A stretch of 14,657 bases of DNA from HGM04593 sp045661205 (GCA_045661205.1 JAZRFE010000053.1:1-14657), one strand, 5' to 3'. Shown: positions 1-6,003, counted from the first letter of the stretch. Numbers and translations: made by a program. The notes: generated by a model from the letters alone, not told the origin.

Positions 1-68
1 CAAATAGCGCAAACTTTTTTCCAAAACAGGCCAAAATTAAAACATTTTTTAATAAAAACAGAAATTTC

Positions 69-100
69 TTTGGAATTATAAAAATATTAAAATACTTTTG
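69..100 (+). promoter_or_regulatory. Bacteroidota-type promoter of the trp leader/trpB unit
   Basis: A TTTG at 69-72 (-33 element) and TACTTTTG at 93-100 (matching the TAnnTTTG -7 element) are separated by 20 nt, within the 17-23 nt range known for Bacteroides housekeeping promoters. Transcription would start near 105-108, leaving only about a dozen bases before the leader-peptide ATG at 119. Bases 1-68 are AT-rich and show no gene or other signal. Confidence 0.7.
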
Positions 101-118
101 CGCTCAGAAAATTCAAAC

Positions 119-178
119 ATGAACAAAGGTATTATAAATAAGTATTGGTGGCGTCGCTTACAACTCATAAAGTCGTAA
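119..178 (+). CDS. trpL: trp leader peptide (19 aa) with tandem Trp codons
   Basis: This short frame reads MNKGIINKYWWRRLQLIKS and stops at TAA 176-178. A Tyr codon at 143-145 is followed by two adjacent Trp codons (TGG at 146-148 and 149-151), in a peptide of only 19 residues. It lies just downstream of a good promoter and just upstream of a terminator that precedes trpB. By analogy with classical trp operon attenuation, translation of this peptide would sense charged tRNA-Trp: a ribosome stalled at the Trp codons leaves 172-180 free to pair downstream, while a ribosome that reaches the stop codon covers it. The peptide itself probably has no function after synthesis. The role is inferred; the Trp codons, spacing and RNA complementarity are seen directly. 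Confidence 0.85.
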   Translation: MNKGIINKYWWRRLQLIKS

Positions 179-256
179 GTCGCAAGCCTATGTGTCCGAA
201 CAAAACAAACACATAATAAAATCCAAAGAGCTGTCGCACTTACGACAGCTCTTTTT
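153..256 (+). promoter_or_regulatory. trp attenuator: alternative antiterminator and pause hairpins
   Basis: The segment GTCGTAAGT at 172-180, which overlaps the leader-peptide stop codon, is perfectly complementary to ACTTACGAC at 238-246. That partner contains the loop and part of the 3' arm of the terminator hairpin, so the two structures exclude each other (a 2:3 antiterminator against a 3:4 terminator). A third, weaker pairing joins 153-161 to 175-183 (core CTTAC with GTAAG, then one mismatch and two G-U pairs) and would act as the 1:2 pause or anti-antiterminator hairpin. Low tryptophan should stall the ribosome at 146-151 and favour read-through into trpB; ample tryptophan should give termination. 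No free energies were computed. Confidence 0.85.
225..256 (+). terminator. Intrinsic terminator of the trp attenuator
   Basis: The arms 225-236 (AAAGAGCTGTCG) and 243-254 (CGACAGCTCTTT) pair perfectly over 12 bp around the 6-nt loop CACTTA, and a run of five T closes the structure at 252-256. It lies 35 bases before the trpB start codon and is the terminator half of the attenuator. Confidence 0.9.
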
Positions 257-291
257 AATTACGTAAAAAGAACAAATAAAATAAGACAATC

Positions 292-1470
292 ATGAAAAAT
301 TATCAAGTAAACGACGAGGGCTTCTATGGCGAATATGGCGGTGCTTATATTCCCGACAATTTAAAACCCTGCGTCGAAGAGCTTAAAAGCAAATATGTTG
401 AGATATTAAACAGCGAGAGTTTCAAAGAGGAGTTTGCCATTCTGCTTCGCGACTTTGTTGGTCGCCCCTCGCCCCTCTACTTCGCGAAGAACCTAAGCAA
501 AAAACATGGTTGCAAAATATACCTCAAACGCGAGGACCTCAACCACACAGGCGCACACAAGATAAACAACGCTATCGGCCAAGTGCTGCTTGCCAAAAAG
601 ATGGGCAAGACACGTATCATTGCCGAGACAGGCGCAGGACAGCATGGTGTTGCCACAGCAACCGTCTGTGCACTGATGAACCTCGACTGCACCATCTACA
701 TGGGCAAGACCGACATTGAGCGTCAGCATGTAAATGTAGAAAAGATGAAGATGCTCGGCGCAAAGGTGCAAGCAGTAACCGACGGCAGCATGACACTGAG
801 CGATGCTGTAGACGCAGCCATTAACGATTGGTGCGAAAACTCGGCCGACACCTTTTATATAATAGGCTCAACAGTAGGCCCCCACCCCTACCCCGACCTC
901 GTAGCACGTCTGCAATCGGTCATCAGCGAAGAGATAAAAAAACAGCTGCCCGTACACGAAGGCCGCGAATATCCCGACTATCTCATCGCATGTATCGGTG
1001 GTGGCAGCAACGCAGCAGGAACCGTCTACCACTACCTCCACGACGAGCGCGTGAAAATTGTTCTCGCCGAGGCAGGTGGCAAAGGCACCGAGACAGGAAT
1101 GTCGGCAGCGACAATCAAGTTAGGAAAAGAGGGAGTTATTCATGGCTTCAAAACTCTCGTAATACAAAACGAAGACGGAAGCATCAAAGAGCCCTACTCT
1201 ATCAGCGCAGGTCTCGACTATCCCGGCATCGGCCCCATGCACGCAAACCTCGCTCAGCAGAACCGCGCAACGGTATTTGCCATTAACGATGACGAAGCAA
1301 TAAAAGCCGCATTCGAACTTACACGCATGGAGGGAATCATCCCCGCACTTGAATCGTCACACGCCCTTGCAGCACTCGACAAGATAGAGTTTAAACCCGA
1401 CGATGTAGTGGTACTCACCCTCTCGGGACGAGGCGATAAGGACATACACACCTACCTTGAATATAGATAA
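292..1470 (+). CDS. trpB: Tryptophan synthase beta chain (TrpB)
   Basis: This 392-residue PLP enzyme makes L-tryptophan from indole and L-serine, normally as the beta subunit of an alpha2beta2 complex with TrpA. Length and motifs are those of canonical TrpB1: the PLP-binding lysine K90 in HTGAHKINN, the catalytic glutamate E112 in AETGAGQHG, the phosphate-binding GGGSN at 236-240, and SGRGDKD at 378-384 near the C terminus. The start is ATG 292, with a stop at 1468-1470. No trpA or other trp gene follows; the gene is closed at once by a terminator, so it is a single-gene unit in this window. It is preceded by its own tryptophan-sensing attenuator. Where the genome's trpA lies, or whether it has one, cannot be seen; a lone TrpB could also serve indole salvage. 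Confidence 0.97.
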   Translation: MKNYQVNDEGFYGEYGGAYIPDNLKPCVEELKSKYVEILNSESFKEEFAILLRDFVGRPSPLYFAKNLSKKHGCKIYLKREDLNHTGAHKINNAIGQVLLAKKMGKTRIIAETGAGQHGVATATVCALMNLDCTIYMGKTDIERQHVNVEKMKMLGAKVQAVTDGSMTLSDAVDAAINDWCENSADTFYIIGSTVGPHPYPDLVARLQSVISEEIKKQLPVHEGREYPDYLIACIGGGSNAAGTVYHYLHDERVKIVLAEAGGKGTETGMSAATIKLGKEGVIHGFKTLVIQNEDGSIKEPYSISAGLDYPGIGPMHANLAQQNRATVFAINDDEAIKAAFELTRMEGIIPALESSHALAALDKIEFKPDDVVVLTLSGRGDKDIHTYLEYR

Positions 1471-1471
1471 C

Positions 1472-1516
1472 AAAAAATGAGATGGAAATTCGTTTGAATT
1501 TCCATCTCATTTTTTT
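1472..1516. terminator. Bidirectional terminator between trpB and iorB
   Basis: A perfect stem pairs 1472-1490 with 1497-1515 around a 6-nt loop (CGTTTG). The outer ends are an A run on the left and a T run on the right, so it can act as an intrinsic terminator on both strands. It separates the convergent genes trpB (ends 1470) and iorB (ends 1531). Confidence 0.92.
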
Positions 1517-1530
1517 ATAGCGAGCAATCG

Positions 1531-2103
1531 TTACTTGCTGTTCTCTACACCAATCGCGAGAGCCTTTTTGTTCATCTCTACAATCTCGGCACCCTTAGAT
1601 GCAAACACTGTTGCAACAGCATTCTCGAGCAATGTAATGTCAAGACCGAGAGCCTTTGACGCTGCACCCAATAGAATCATGTTTCCACTCTTCTTCATAT
1701 TGTTCTCGGCAGCCAAGCCCTCAACATCTACCAACACCACATTGGGATACTTTGCAAGCTCCTCTTTCAGTGCCTCAGCCTCGGGATAATTAGGAATATT
1801 CGCGAAGATATTCGACGAAGTGATTATCCATCCCTTCTCCGAGAGATAAGGAGTATAACGCAAAGCCTCCATAGGCTCCAAAGAGATAATCACATCAGCT
1901 GTACCTTCAGCAATCAAGTCACAGTAAATAGGGTTAGAGGAGATTCTAAGGCTCGACTCAACACTACCACCTCTCTGACTCATGCCATGTACCTCGGCCT
2001 GTTTGATGTACAAGCCCTCGTTCATTACAGCCTCACCAATGATGGTGGCAATAGAGAGAATACCCTGTCCGCCTACTCCGGCAAGAATTATATCAGTTTT
2101 CAT
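1531..2103 (-). CDS. iorB: Indolepyruvate oxidoreductase, beta subunit (IorB)
   Basis: This 190-residue protein is the gamma-type (pyruvate:ferredoxin oxidoreductase gamma-like) subunit of indolepyruvate:ferredoxin oxidoreductase, which oxidatively decarboxylates aryl-pyruvates to aryl-acetyl-CoA, CO2 and reduced ferredoxin and can run in reverse. The N terminus has the family's glycine-rich GVGGQGIL at 9-16, followed by a conserved HGMSQRGG segment near residue 40. Its length is normal for IorB. The start ATG (2103-2101) overlaps the stop TGA of iorA (2102-2100) in an ATGA arrangement, which implies translational coupling and roughly equal production of the two subunits. It is the last gene of the probable nitrilase-iorA-iorB operon and runs into the bidirectional terminator. 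Confidence 0.93.
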   Translation of the reverse strand: MKTDIILAGVGGQGILSIATIIGEAVMNEGLYIKQAEVHGMSQRGGSVESSLRISSNPIYCDLIAEGTADVIISLEPMEALRYTPYLSEKGWIITSSNIFANIPNYPEAEALKEELAKYPNVVLVDVEGLAAENNMKKSGNMILLGAASKALGLDITLLENAVATVFASKGAEIVEMNKKALAIGVENSK

Positions 2104-3710
2104 GCTTTATTTGCTCTTTTTTGTTTCAACTTACGGTTCATCACCTGAATACACTCACGACGGGGGATAATCACCGACACACCCTTATACTCAATCTCCT
2201 CGCGGATGATGTTGCAAAGTTCCTCGTGGTTCTTGGGAATGGGCAACATCACTCTCAAGTGCTCGGGCTCAACACCCAAGCCCAGACAGATAGACTCGAT
2301 GCGGCCTGTACCTGCCGAATCCTGACCACCTGTCATACCAGTTGTAAGGTTGTCCGAAATAACCACAGTGATAGATGCCTTGCTATTGATAGCATCAAGC
2401 AAACCGGTCATTCCCGAGTGAGTAAATGTAGAGTCGCCGATTACTGCGATAGCAGGGAAAAGACCCGAGTCGGCAGCACCCTTAGCCATAGTGATTGAAG
2501 CACCCATGTCCACGCACGAAGATATTGTACGGAAGGGAGGCAACGCACCAAGAGTGTAGCAACCAATGTCGCTGAACACCTTAGCATTGGGATACTCTTT
2601 GATAACATCGTTAAGTGCAGTATATACGTCGCGGTGGCTGCAACCCTGACACAATGCAGGGGGACGAGGCATCACCATTTCGCTTTTCACATATACCTTC
2701 TCACAAGGCAAGCCAAAAGCAGCCTTCACCGAGTCGGGAGTAAGCTCACCGGTGCGGTTCACATCGCCTGTCAAGCGACCTTTCACCTTGTCGGCACCAA
2801 GCACACCGCCGATAAGCTCTTCAACAATAGGCTGACCCTCCTCGAGAACAAGAATCTCGTCGCAAGCCTCGGCAAGCCCCTTAATCATCTGTTTGGGAAG
2901 GGGGTACTGTGTTATCTTGAGCACAGGGAAGGGAACACCCTCGGGGAATGTCTCCATCAGATAGTTGTAAGCAATACCGCAGGTTACAACACCCTTCTCG
3001 TAGCGTTTACCGGCCTCAGGGAATGTAAGTGAGTTATACTGCGACTCGCATGCCATCTTCTCGAGAACCTGCTGCTGAGCAATAACCTCTTTATTACGAC
3101 GGGTAGCAATTGCAGGAAGCAACACCCAGTTTGCAGGAGTCTTGGGGAATGCAAGTTCGTTCTGCGCGTTGGGAGTCTCGTCAATCTCGACAGCAGCACG
3201 CGAGTGAGCCATACGAGTAGTTACTCTCATCATCACAGGCAAGCCCTGCTGCTCTGAAAGCTCGAAAGCATACTTCATCATATCGTATGCCTCCTGCTGG
3301 TTCGAAGGCTCCAATGAAGGAATCATCGCAAACTTAGCATAGAAACGTGAATCCTGCTCGTTCTGCGAAGAGTGCATAGAGGGGTCGTCAGCAACAAGCA
3401 CTACGATACCACCGTTCACACCTGTCATTGCAGAGTTCACAAAGGGGTCTGCACAAACGTTCAAACCCACATGCTTCATACACACCAACGCACGTTTACC
3501 TACATACGAAACACCCAAAGCCGCCTCCATAGCAGTCTTCTCATTTGTACACCAACGCGAGTGAATTCCTCTCTCCTTAGTGATGGGAGAAGCCTGAATA
3601 AACTCGGTAATCTCTGTCGAAGGAGTACCGGGATAAGCATAAACACCGCTTATACCAGCATTAAGCGCACCCAAGGCAATAGCCTGGTCTCCTAATAATA
3701 ACTTTTTCAA
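2100..3710 (-). CDS. iorA: Indolepyruvate oxidoreductase, alpha subunit (IorA), short form
   Basis: This 536-residue thiamine-pyrophosphate subunit carries the catalytic site for aryl-pyruvate decarboxylation. The N-terminal pyrimidine-binding domain has YPGTPSTE at 26-33 and an invariant-type glutamate at E57. The C-terminal TPP domain has CQGCSHRD at 354-361 and GDSTFTHSG at 425-433, with DN at 453-454 completing the Mg-TPP motif. Many IorA proteins continue into a C-terminal ferredoxin-like domain with two cysteine clusters; this one stops after about 16 residues beyond RREC (517-520) and has no such cluster, so electrons must leave by another route. The start appears to be TTG at 3710: an in-frame stop lies three codons upstream and the family N terminus (MKKLLLGDQAIALGA) begins there. 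The gap to the upstream nitrilase gene is 40 nt. Confidence 0.94.
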   Translation of the reverse strand: MKKLLLGDQAIALGALNAGISGVYAYPGTPSTEITEFIQASPITKERGIHSRWCTNEKTAMEAALGVSYVGKRALVCMKHVGLNVCADPFVNSAMTGVNGGIVVLVADDPSMHSSQNEQDSRFYAKFAMIPSLEPSNQQEAYDMMKYAFELSEQQGLPVMMRVTTRMAHSRAAVEIDETPNAQNELAFPKTPANWVLLPAIATRRNKEVIAQQQVLEKMACESQYNSLTFPEAGKRYEKGVVTCGIAYNYLMETFPEGVPFPVLKITQYPLPKQMIKGLAEACDEILVLEEGQPIVEELIGGVLGADKVKGRLTGDVNRTGELTPDSVKAAFGLPCEKVYVKSEMVMPRPPALCQGCSHRDVYTALNDVIKEYPNAKVFSDIGCYTLGALPPFRTISSCVDMGASITMAKGAADSGLFPAIAVIGDSTFTHSGMTGLLDAINSKASITVVISDNLTTGMTGGQDSAGTGRIESICLGLGVEPEHLRVMLPIPKNHEELCNIIREEIEYKGVSVIIPRRECIQVMNRKLKQKRANKA

Positions 3711-3750
3711 TGTTCTTTATTTTTAAATTAATAGAATATTCATCATTCAA

Positions 3751-4485
3751 TCAAAAGAGGGAACGATTCCTCAAATTAGTCATCATCTCCCAATTCAGTT
3801 CAACAGTGGTGATACCCTGACAACGCGAACGACATTTGCCCACCGTTTCGCCATAAGGGTTAATGATAACACTGTGACCGCAATAGTCACCGAAATCATC
3901 GACACCCACACGATTGGACGCAGCAACATAACACATATTCTCTATCGCACGCGCTCTTATCAAAGTATCCCATGCAAGCATTCTGCTGGTGGGGAAAGCA
4001 GCCGACACCAACAAAATATCATACTCGTTCCTATTGTACAAGAAAACAGGGAAACGAATGTCATAACAAATGGCCGGTCTTATGCGTGCTCCGCGAAATT
4101 CCCAAATAACCTTGTCCTTTCCGGGAGTATATATCTTGTCCTCGCCACTGTAAATAAAAAGGTTACATTTATCGTAATGCTCCACCACTCCGTCGGGGCG
4201 AACAAAATACATACGGTTATAATATCTTCCCTCATCATCTACAGTCATCACACTGCCCGCAAATGCCGCATCATATTTTGCAGCCCAAACGCGCATTCTT
4301 TCAACAGTCTCGCCATTGACACGCTCGGCCATCCCTTTGGGATTCAGGCTGAAACCCGTAGAACACATCTCCGGGAAAAGATATATATCCGACTTTGGAG
4401 CACCGGCAACCAACTTCTCCATCTGACGAAGGTTGGCTGTCACGTCATTCCAAATAATATTTTGCTGAACAACTGTTATTTTCAT
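3751..4485 (-). CDS. Nitrilase-superfamily hydrolase, omega-amidase (YafV/Nit2)-like
   Basis: This 244-residue carbon-nitrogen hydrolase has the full Glu-Lys-Cys triad: E39 in LFPEM, K106 in YDKCNLF and C140 in ICYDIRFP. The overall pattern, including TGFS soon after the catalytic Glu and SRMLAWDTLIRARAIEN in the second half, resembles bacterial YafV and eukaryotic Nit2. Those enzymes hydrolyse 2-oxoglutaramate or 2-oxosuccinamate, the by-products of glutamine- or asparagine-dependent transamination. It is the first gene of a minus-strand set with iorA and iorB. A plausible joint role is to pull glutamine-driven transamination of aryl-pyruvates towards aromatic amino acids; this is inference. 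Other amidase substrates cannot be excluded. I saw no clear TAnnTTTG promoter just upstream on this strand. Confidence 0.85.
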   Translation of the reverse strand: MKITVVQQNIIWNDVTANLRQMEKLVAGAPKSDIYLFPEMCSTGFSLNPKGMAERVNGETVERMRVWAAKYDAAFAGSVMTVDDEGRYYNRMYFVRPDGVVEHYDKCNLFIYSGEDKIYTPGKDKVIWEFRGARIRPAICYDIRFPVFLYNRNEYDILLVSAAFPTSRMLAWDTLIRARAIENMCYVAASNRVGVDDFGDYCGHSVIINPYGETVGKCRSRCQGITTVELNWEMMTNLRNRSLF

Positions 4486-4613
4486 TTCGTTAAAAAGATA
4501 TTATCGCATGGCGTCAAAAAAGGCATTTTCATAGTTATTCTCACTACGAAAATATCAGTTTGCAAATTTAGAAAAACTTTCGATAAAAAGCATGAACTTA
4601 TTTAAAAATGTAT

Positions 4614-4621
4614 TACCTTTG
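4614..4621 (+). promoter_or_regulatory. Probable -7 element of the tRNA-Ser gene
   Basis: TACCTTTG matches the Bacteroidota TAnnTTTG element and lies 33 nt before the mature tRNA 5' end. No convincing TTTG is found at the expected distance upstream, so only the -7 element is annotated. Confidence 0.5.
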
Positions 4622-4653
4622 CAATGCTTTTCGGAGCTCAGACGAGAAAAAAA

Positions 4654-4741
4654 GGAAAGATGCCAGAGTGATCGAATGGACCGGACTCGAAATCCGGCGT
4701 ACGGTTCTACCGTACCGTGGGTTTGAATCCCACTCTTTCCG
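4654..4741 (+). tRNA. tRNA-Ser (anticodon CGA)
   Basis: The 88-nt sequence folds as a class II tRNA. The acceptor stem is GGAAAGA (4654-4660) with TCTTTCC (4734-4740) and discriminator G 4741. The anticodon stem CCGGA/TCCGG encloses loop CTCGAAA, with anticodon CGA at 4688-4690 reading UCG. A long variable arm (GTACGG/CCGTAC) identifies serine. The T stem is GTGGG (4717-4721) with CCCAC (4729-4733). The 3' CCA is not encoded (GCAATA follows). The T loop reads TTTGAAT, so the normally conserved C56 is U. Copies of its 3' end lie just downstream. Confidence 0.95.
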
Positions 4742-4772
4742 CAATAGAGGACAAGTACAAACCCACGGTACG
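4711..4772. repeat. Inverted copy of the tRNA T-arm segment
   Basis: The 15 bases 4711-4725 inside the tRNA (CGTACCGTGGGTTTG) recur as the exact reverse complement at 4758-4772. A precursor transcript could pair the two and compete with folding of the variable and T arms, or the copy may be a scar of local rearrangement. A run of eight T (4781-4788) follows at a distance. Confidence 0.8.
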
Positions 4773-4812
4773 AGTCTTCATTTTTTTTACGGGTTTGAAT
4801 CCCACTCTTTCC

Positions 4813-4875
4813 GCAATAAAAGTGCAAAAAGGATAACCAAGTTTACTTGAGTGAAACTTTTTGCACTTTTATTGC
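4813..4875. repeat. 19-bp perfect inverted repeat
   Basis: GCAATAAAAGTGCAAAAAG at 4813-4831 is the exact reverse complement of 4857-4875. The 25-nt spacer contains a smaller inverted repeat (CAAG 4838-4841 with CTTG 4846-4849). The right arm runs directly into the first copy of the 62-bp tandem repeat, and the left arm overlaps the second copy of the tRNA 3' end, so the element is part of the same mosaic. Confidence 0.85.
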
Positions 4876-4982
4876 AAGGACGCCCGCGGCAGCGGCGGGA
4901 TCGCAAGGCCAATCCCACTCAACACCACTTTTATTGCAAGGACACCCGTGGCAGCGGCGGGATCGCAAGGCCAATCCCACTC
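4864..4982. repeat. GC-rich tandem repeat, two copies, 62-bp period
   Basis: Bases 4864-4920 recur at 4926-4982 with two substitutions (G to A at 4882/4944 and C to T at 4887/4949). Each copy starts CACTTTTATTGCAAGGAC, has a GC-rich centre (GGCAGCGGCGGGATCGCAAGG) of a composition unlike the surrounding intergenic DNA, and ends with the tRNA-derived AATCCCACTC. The gene-free stretch 4742-5042 consists almost wholly of these repeats. Confidence 0.88.
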
Positions 4983-5019
4983 TTTCCGCAATGTCAATCC
5001 CACTCAAACCTCACTACCA

Positions 5020-5050
5020 TTTCACAATTACCAAAATTCATTTATCTTTG
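5020..5050 (+). promoter_or_regulatory. Promoter of the SDR operon
   Basis: TATCTTTG at 5043-5050 is a perfect TAnnTTTG element, and TTTC at 5020-5023 is a one-mismatch -33 element 19 nt upstream. Transcription would start near 5056, giving a leader of about 15 nt before ATG 5071. This argues against any start codon further upstream within the repeats. Confidence 0.7.
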
Positions 5051-5070
5051 TCGTTGAAAAAAGTAACACC

Positions 5071-5790
5071 ATGCAAACACAAACTTTCAAAGACAAAGTA
5101 GCAATAGTCACAGGCGGAGCACGCGGAATAGGCAAATGCATAGCAGAGCAATTCCTCGCCCAAGGTGCACACGTCTACGTGATAGACAAAGAAAACGGCG
5201 AACATTTTGTAGGAGACATATCCAACAAAGATACATTAGAATCCTTTGCAGCCGAAATACTATCCAAACACGAAAAAATAGACTACATCATCAACAATGC
5301 ACTGCCATTGATGAAAGGCATCGACGAATGCACCTACGAAGAGTTCCAATATGCTTTAAGCGTGGGAGTTACCGCGCCATTCTACCTGGTTAAACTCATG
5401 AAACCCCACTTAGCCGAAGGAGCTTCCATTGTAAACATCTCCTCGTCGCGCGACCGAATGAGCCAGCCACAAACCGAGAGCTACACAGCAGCCAAAGGAG
5501 GCATTGCAGCACTCACCCACTCGCTGGCAGTGAGCCTCGCCGGAAAGGCAAGAGTAAACTCCATCTCACCTGGGTGGATAGATACCACCGGAACCGTTTA
5601 CGAAGGGCCCGATGCCACACAGCAACCCGCCGGACGCGTGGGCAACCCCATGGACATCGCCAACATGGTAACGTTCCTTTGCTCAGAGAAAGCAGGATTC
5701 ATCACAGGCGAAAACATTTGCATCGACGGCGGCATGACCAAACAAATGATATATCATGGCGACTGCGGATGGCAGCTCGAAACAGAGTAA
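5071..5790 (+). CDS. SDR-family NAD(P)-dependent oxidoreductase
   Basis: This 239-residue protein is a classical short-chain dehydrogenase/reductase with one Rossmann domain. It has the coenzyme-binding TGGARGIG at 14-21, NNA at 75-77, the catalytic serine region ISSS at 123-126, the catalytic Tyr and Lys Y138/K142 in YTAAK, SPGW at 166-169, and the C-terminal ITGENICIDGG near 211-221. The length is typical. Substrate is not predictable; 3-oxoacyl-ACP reductase and sugar or polyol dehydrogenase relatives share these motifs. ATG 5071 is chosen because the family N terminus (KDKVAIVTGG) follows directly and the promoter lies just upstream. The frame stays open back to 4861, but that part is repeat DNA. 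A small cysteine-rich gene follows after 6 nt, probably in the same transcript. Confidence 0.92.
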   Translation: MQTQTFKDKVAIVTGGARGIGKCIAEQFLAQGAHVYVIDKENGEHFVGDISNKDTLESFAAEILSKHEKIDYIINNALPLMKGIDECTYEEFQYALSVGVTAPFYLVKLMKPHLAEGASIVNISSSRDRMSQPQTESYTAAKGGIAALTHSLAVSLAGKARVNSISPGWIDTTGTVYEGPDATQQPAGRVGNPMDIANMVTFLCSEKAGFITGENICIDGGMTKQMIYHGDCGWQLETE

Positions 5791-5796
5791 ACAATC

Positions 5797-6003
5797 ATGA
5801 CAGCACCCAAGATAGACACATCGAGTAAAGAAGAACGACGAGAATACATTCTCGAAGCATGGAAATGCCTTAACGACTGCGAAACATGTGGTAAATGTCG
5901 CATACTAAAAGGCAAAAATGCCGAAAAACTTTACAACGACTACATAGATGGCAAACGCGAATACATTGACATCACATTAGAAATAAGAAACAGTAACTAT
6001 TAA
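5797..6003 (+). CDS. Small conserved-looking four-cysteine protein (68 aa)
   Basis: This is a 68-residue soluble protein of unknown function. Cysteines C24, C28, C31 and C34 lie in KCLNDCETCGKC, a C-X3-C-X2-C-X2-C cluster that could bind zinc or an iron-sulfur cluster. The rest is charged and helical, with a Tyr-rich second half (LYNDYIDGKREYIDITLEIR). It begins 6 nt after the SDR stop codon and is followed by a terminator, so it is probably co-transcribed with the SDR gene and may work with it; that link is inference. I believe similar short CGKC proteins occur in Bacteroidota but cannot name a characterised family. The compact spacing and clean motif make a real gene likely. Confidence 0.75.
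   Translation: MTAPKIDTSSKEERREYILEAWKCLNDCETCGKCRILKGKNAEKLYNDYIDGKREYIDITLEIRNSNY

Larger units (their letters stand above)
4719..5005 (+). repeat. Direct copies of the tRNA-Ser 3' end
   Basis: The 28 bases 4719-4746 (end of the T arm, acceptor arm and flank, beginning GGGTTTGAATCCC) recur exactly at 4791-4818. A 20-base part, AATCCCACTCTTTCCGCAAT, recurs again at 4973-4992. The core AATCCCACTC is present five times in all: 4726, 4798, 4911, 4973 and 4996. No complete second tRNA is present. Confidence 0.9.

Noticed and set aside
828..1286. A 152-codon Arg-rich frame inside trpB
   Set aside because: It is a frame-shifted reading of trpB with a composition typical of shadow frames and no separate start signals.
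3874..4605. A 243-codon open frame on the plus strand opposite the nitrilase gene
   Set aside because: It is antisense to a protein with an intact catalytic triad and has no recognisable domain; it is a shadow frame.
4719..4818. attL/attR of an integrated element at the tRNA 3' end
   Set aside because: The two 28-nt copies start only 72 nt apart with no integrase or cargo between them; at most this is an excision scar, so it is reported as repeats and not as attachment sites.
4864..4982. The 62-bp repeats as a CRISPR array
   Set aside because: Only two copies occur, the repeated block is 57 nt with a 5-nt gap rather than 24-40-nt repeats with unique spacers, and no cas gene is present.
4861..5070. 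A 70-residue N-terminal extension of the SDR protein from an in-frame ATG at 4861
   Set aside because: The stretch is repeat DNA, contains the promoter at 5020-5050, and the SDR fold begins normally at ATG 5071.
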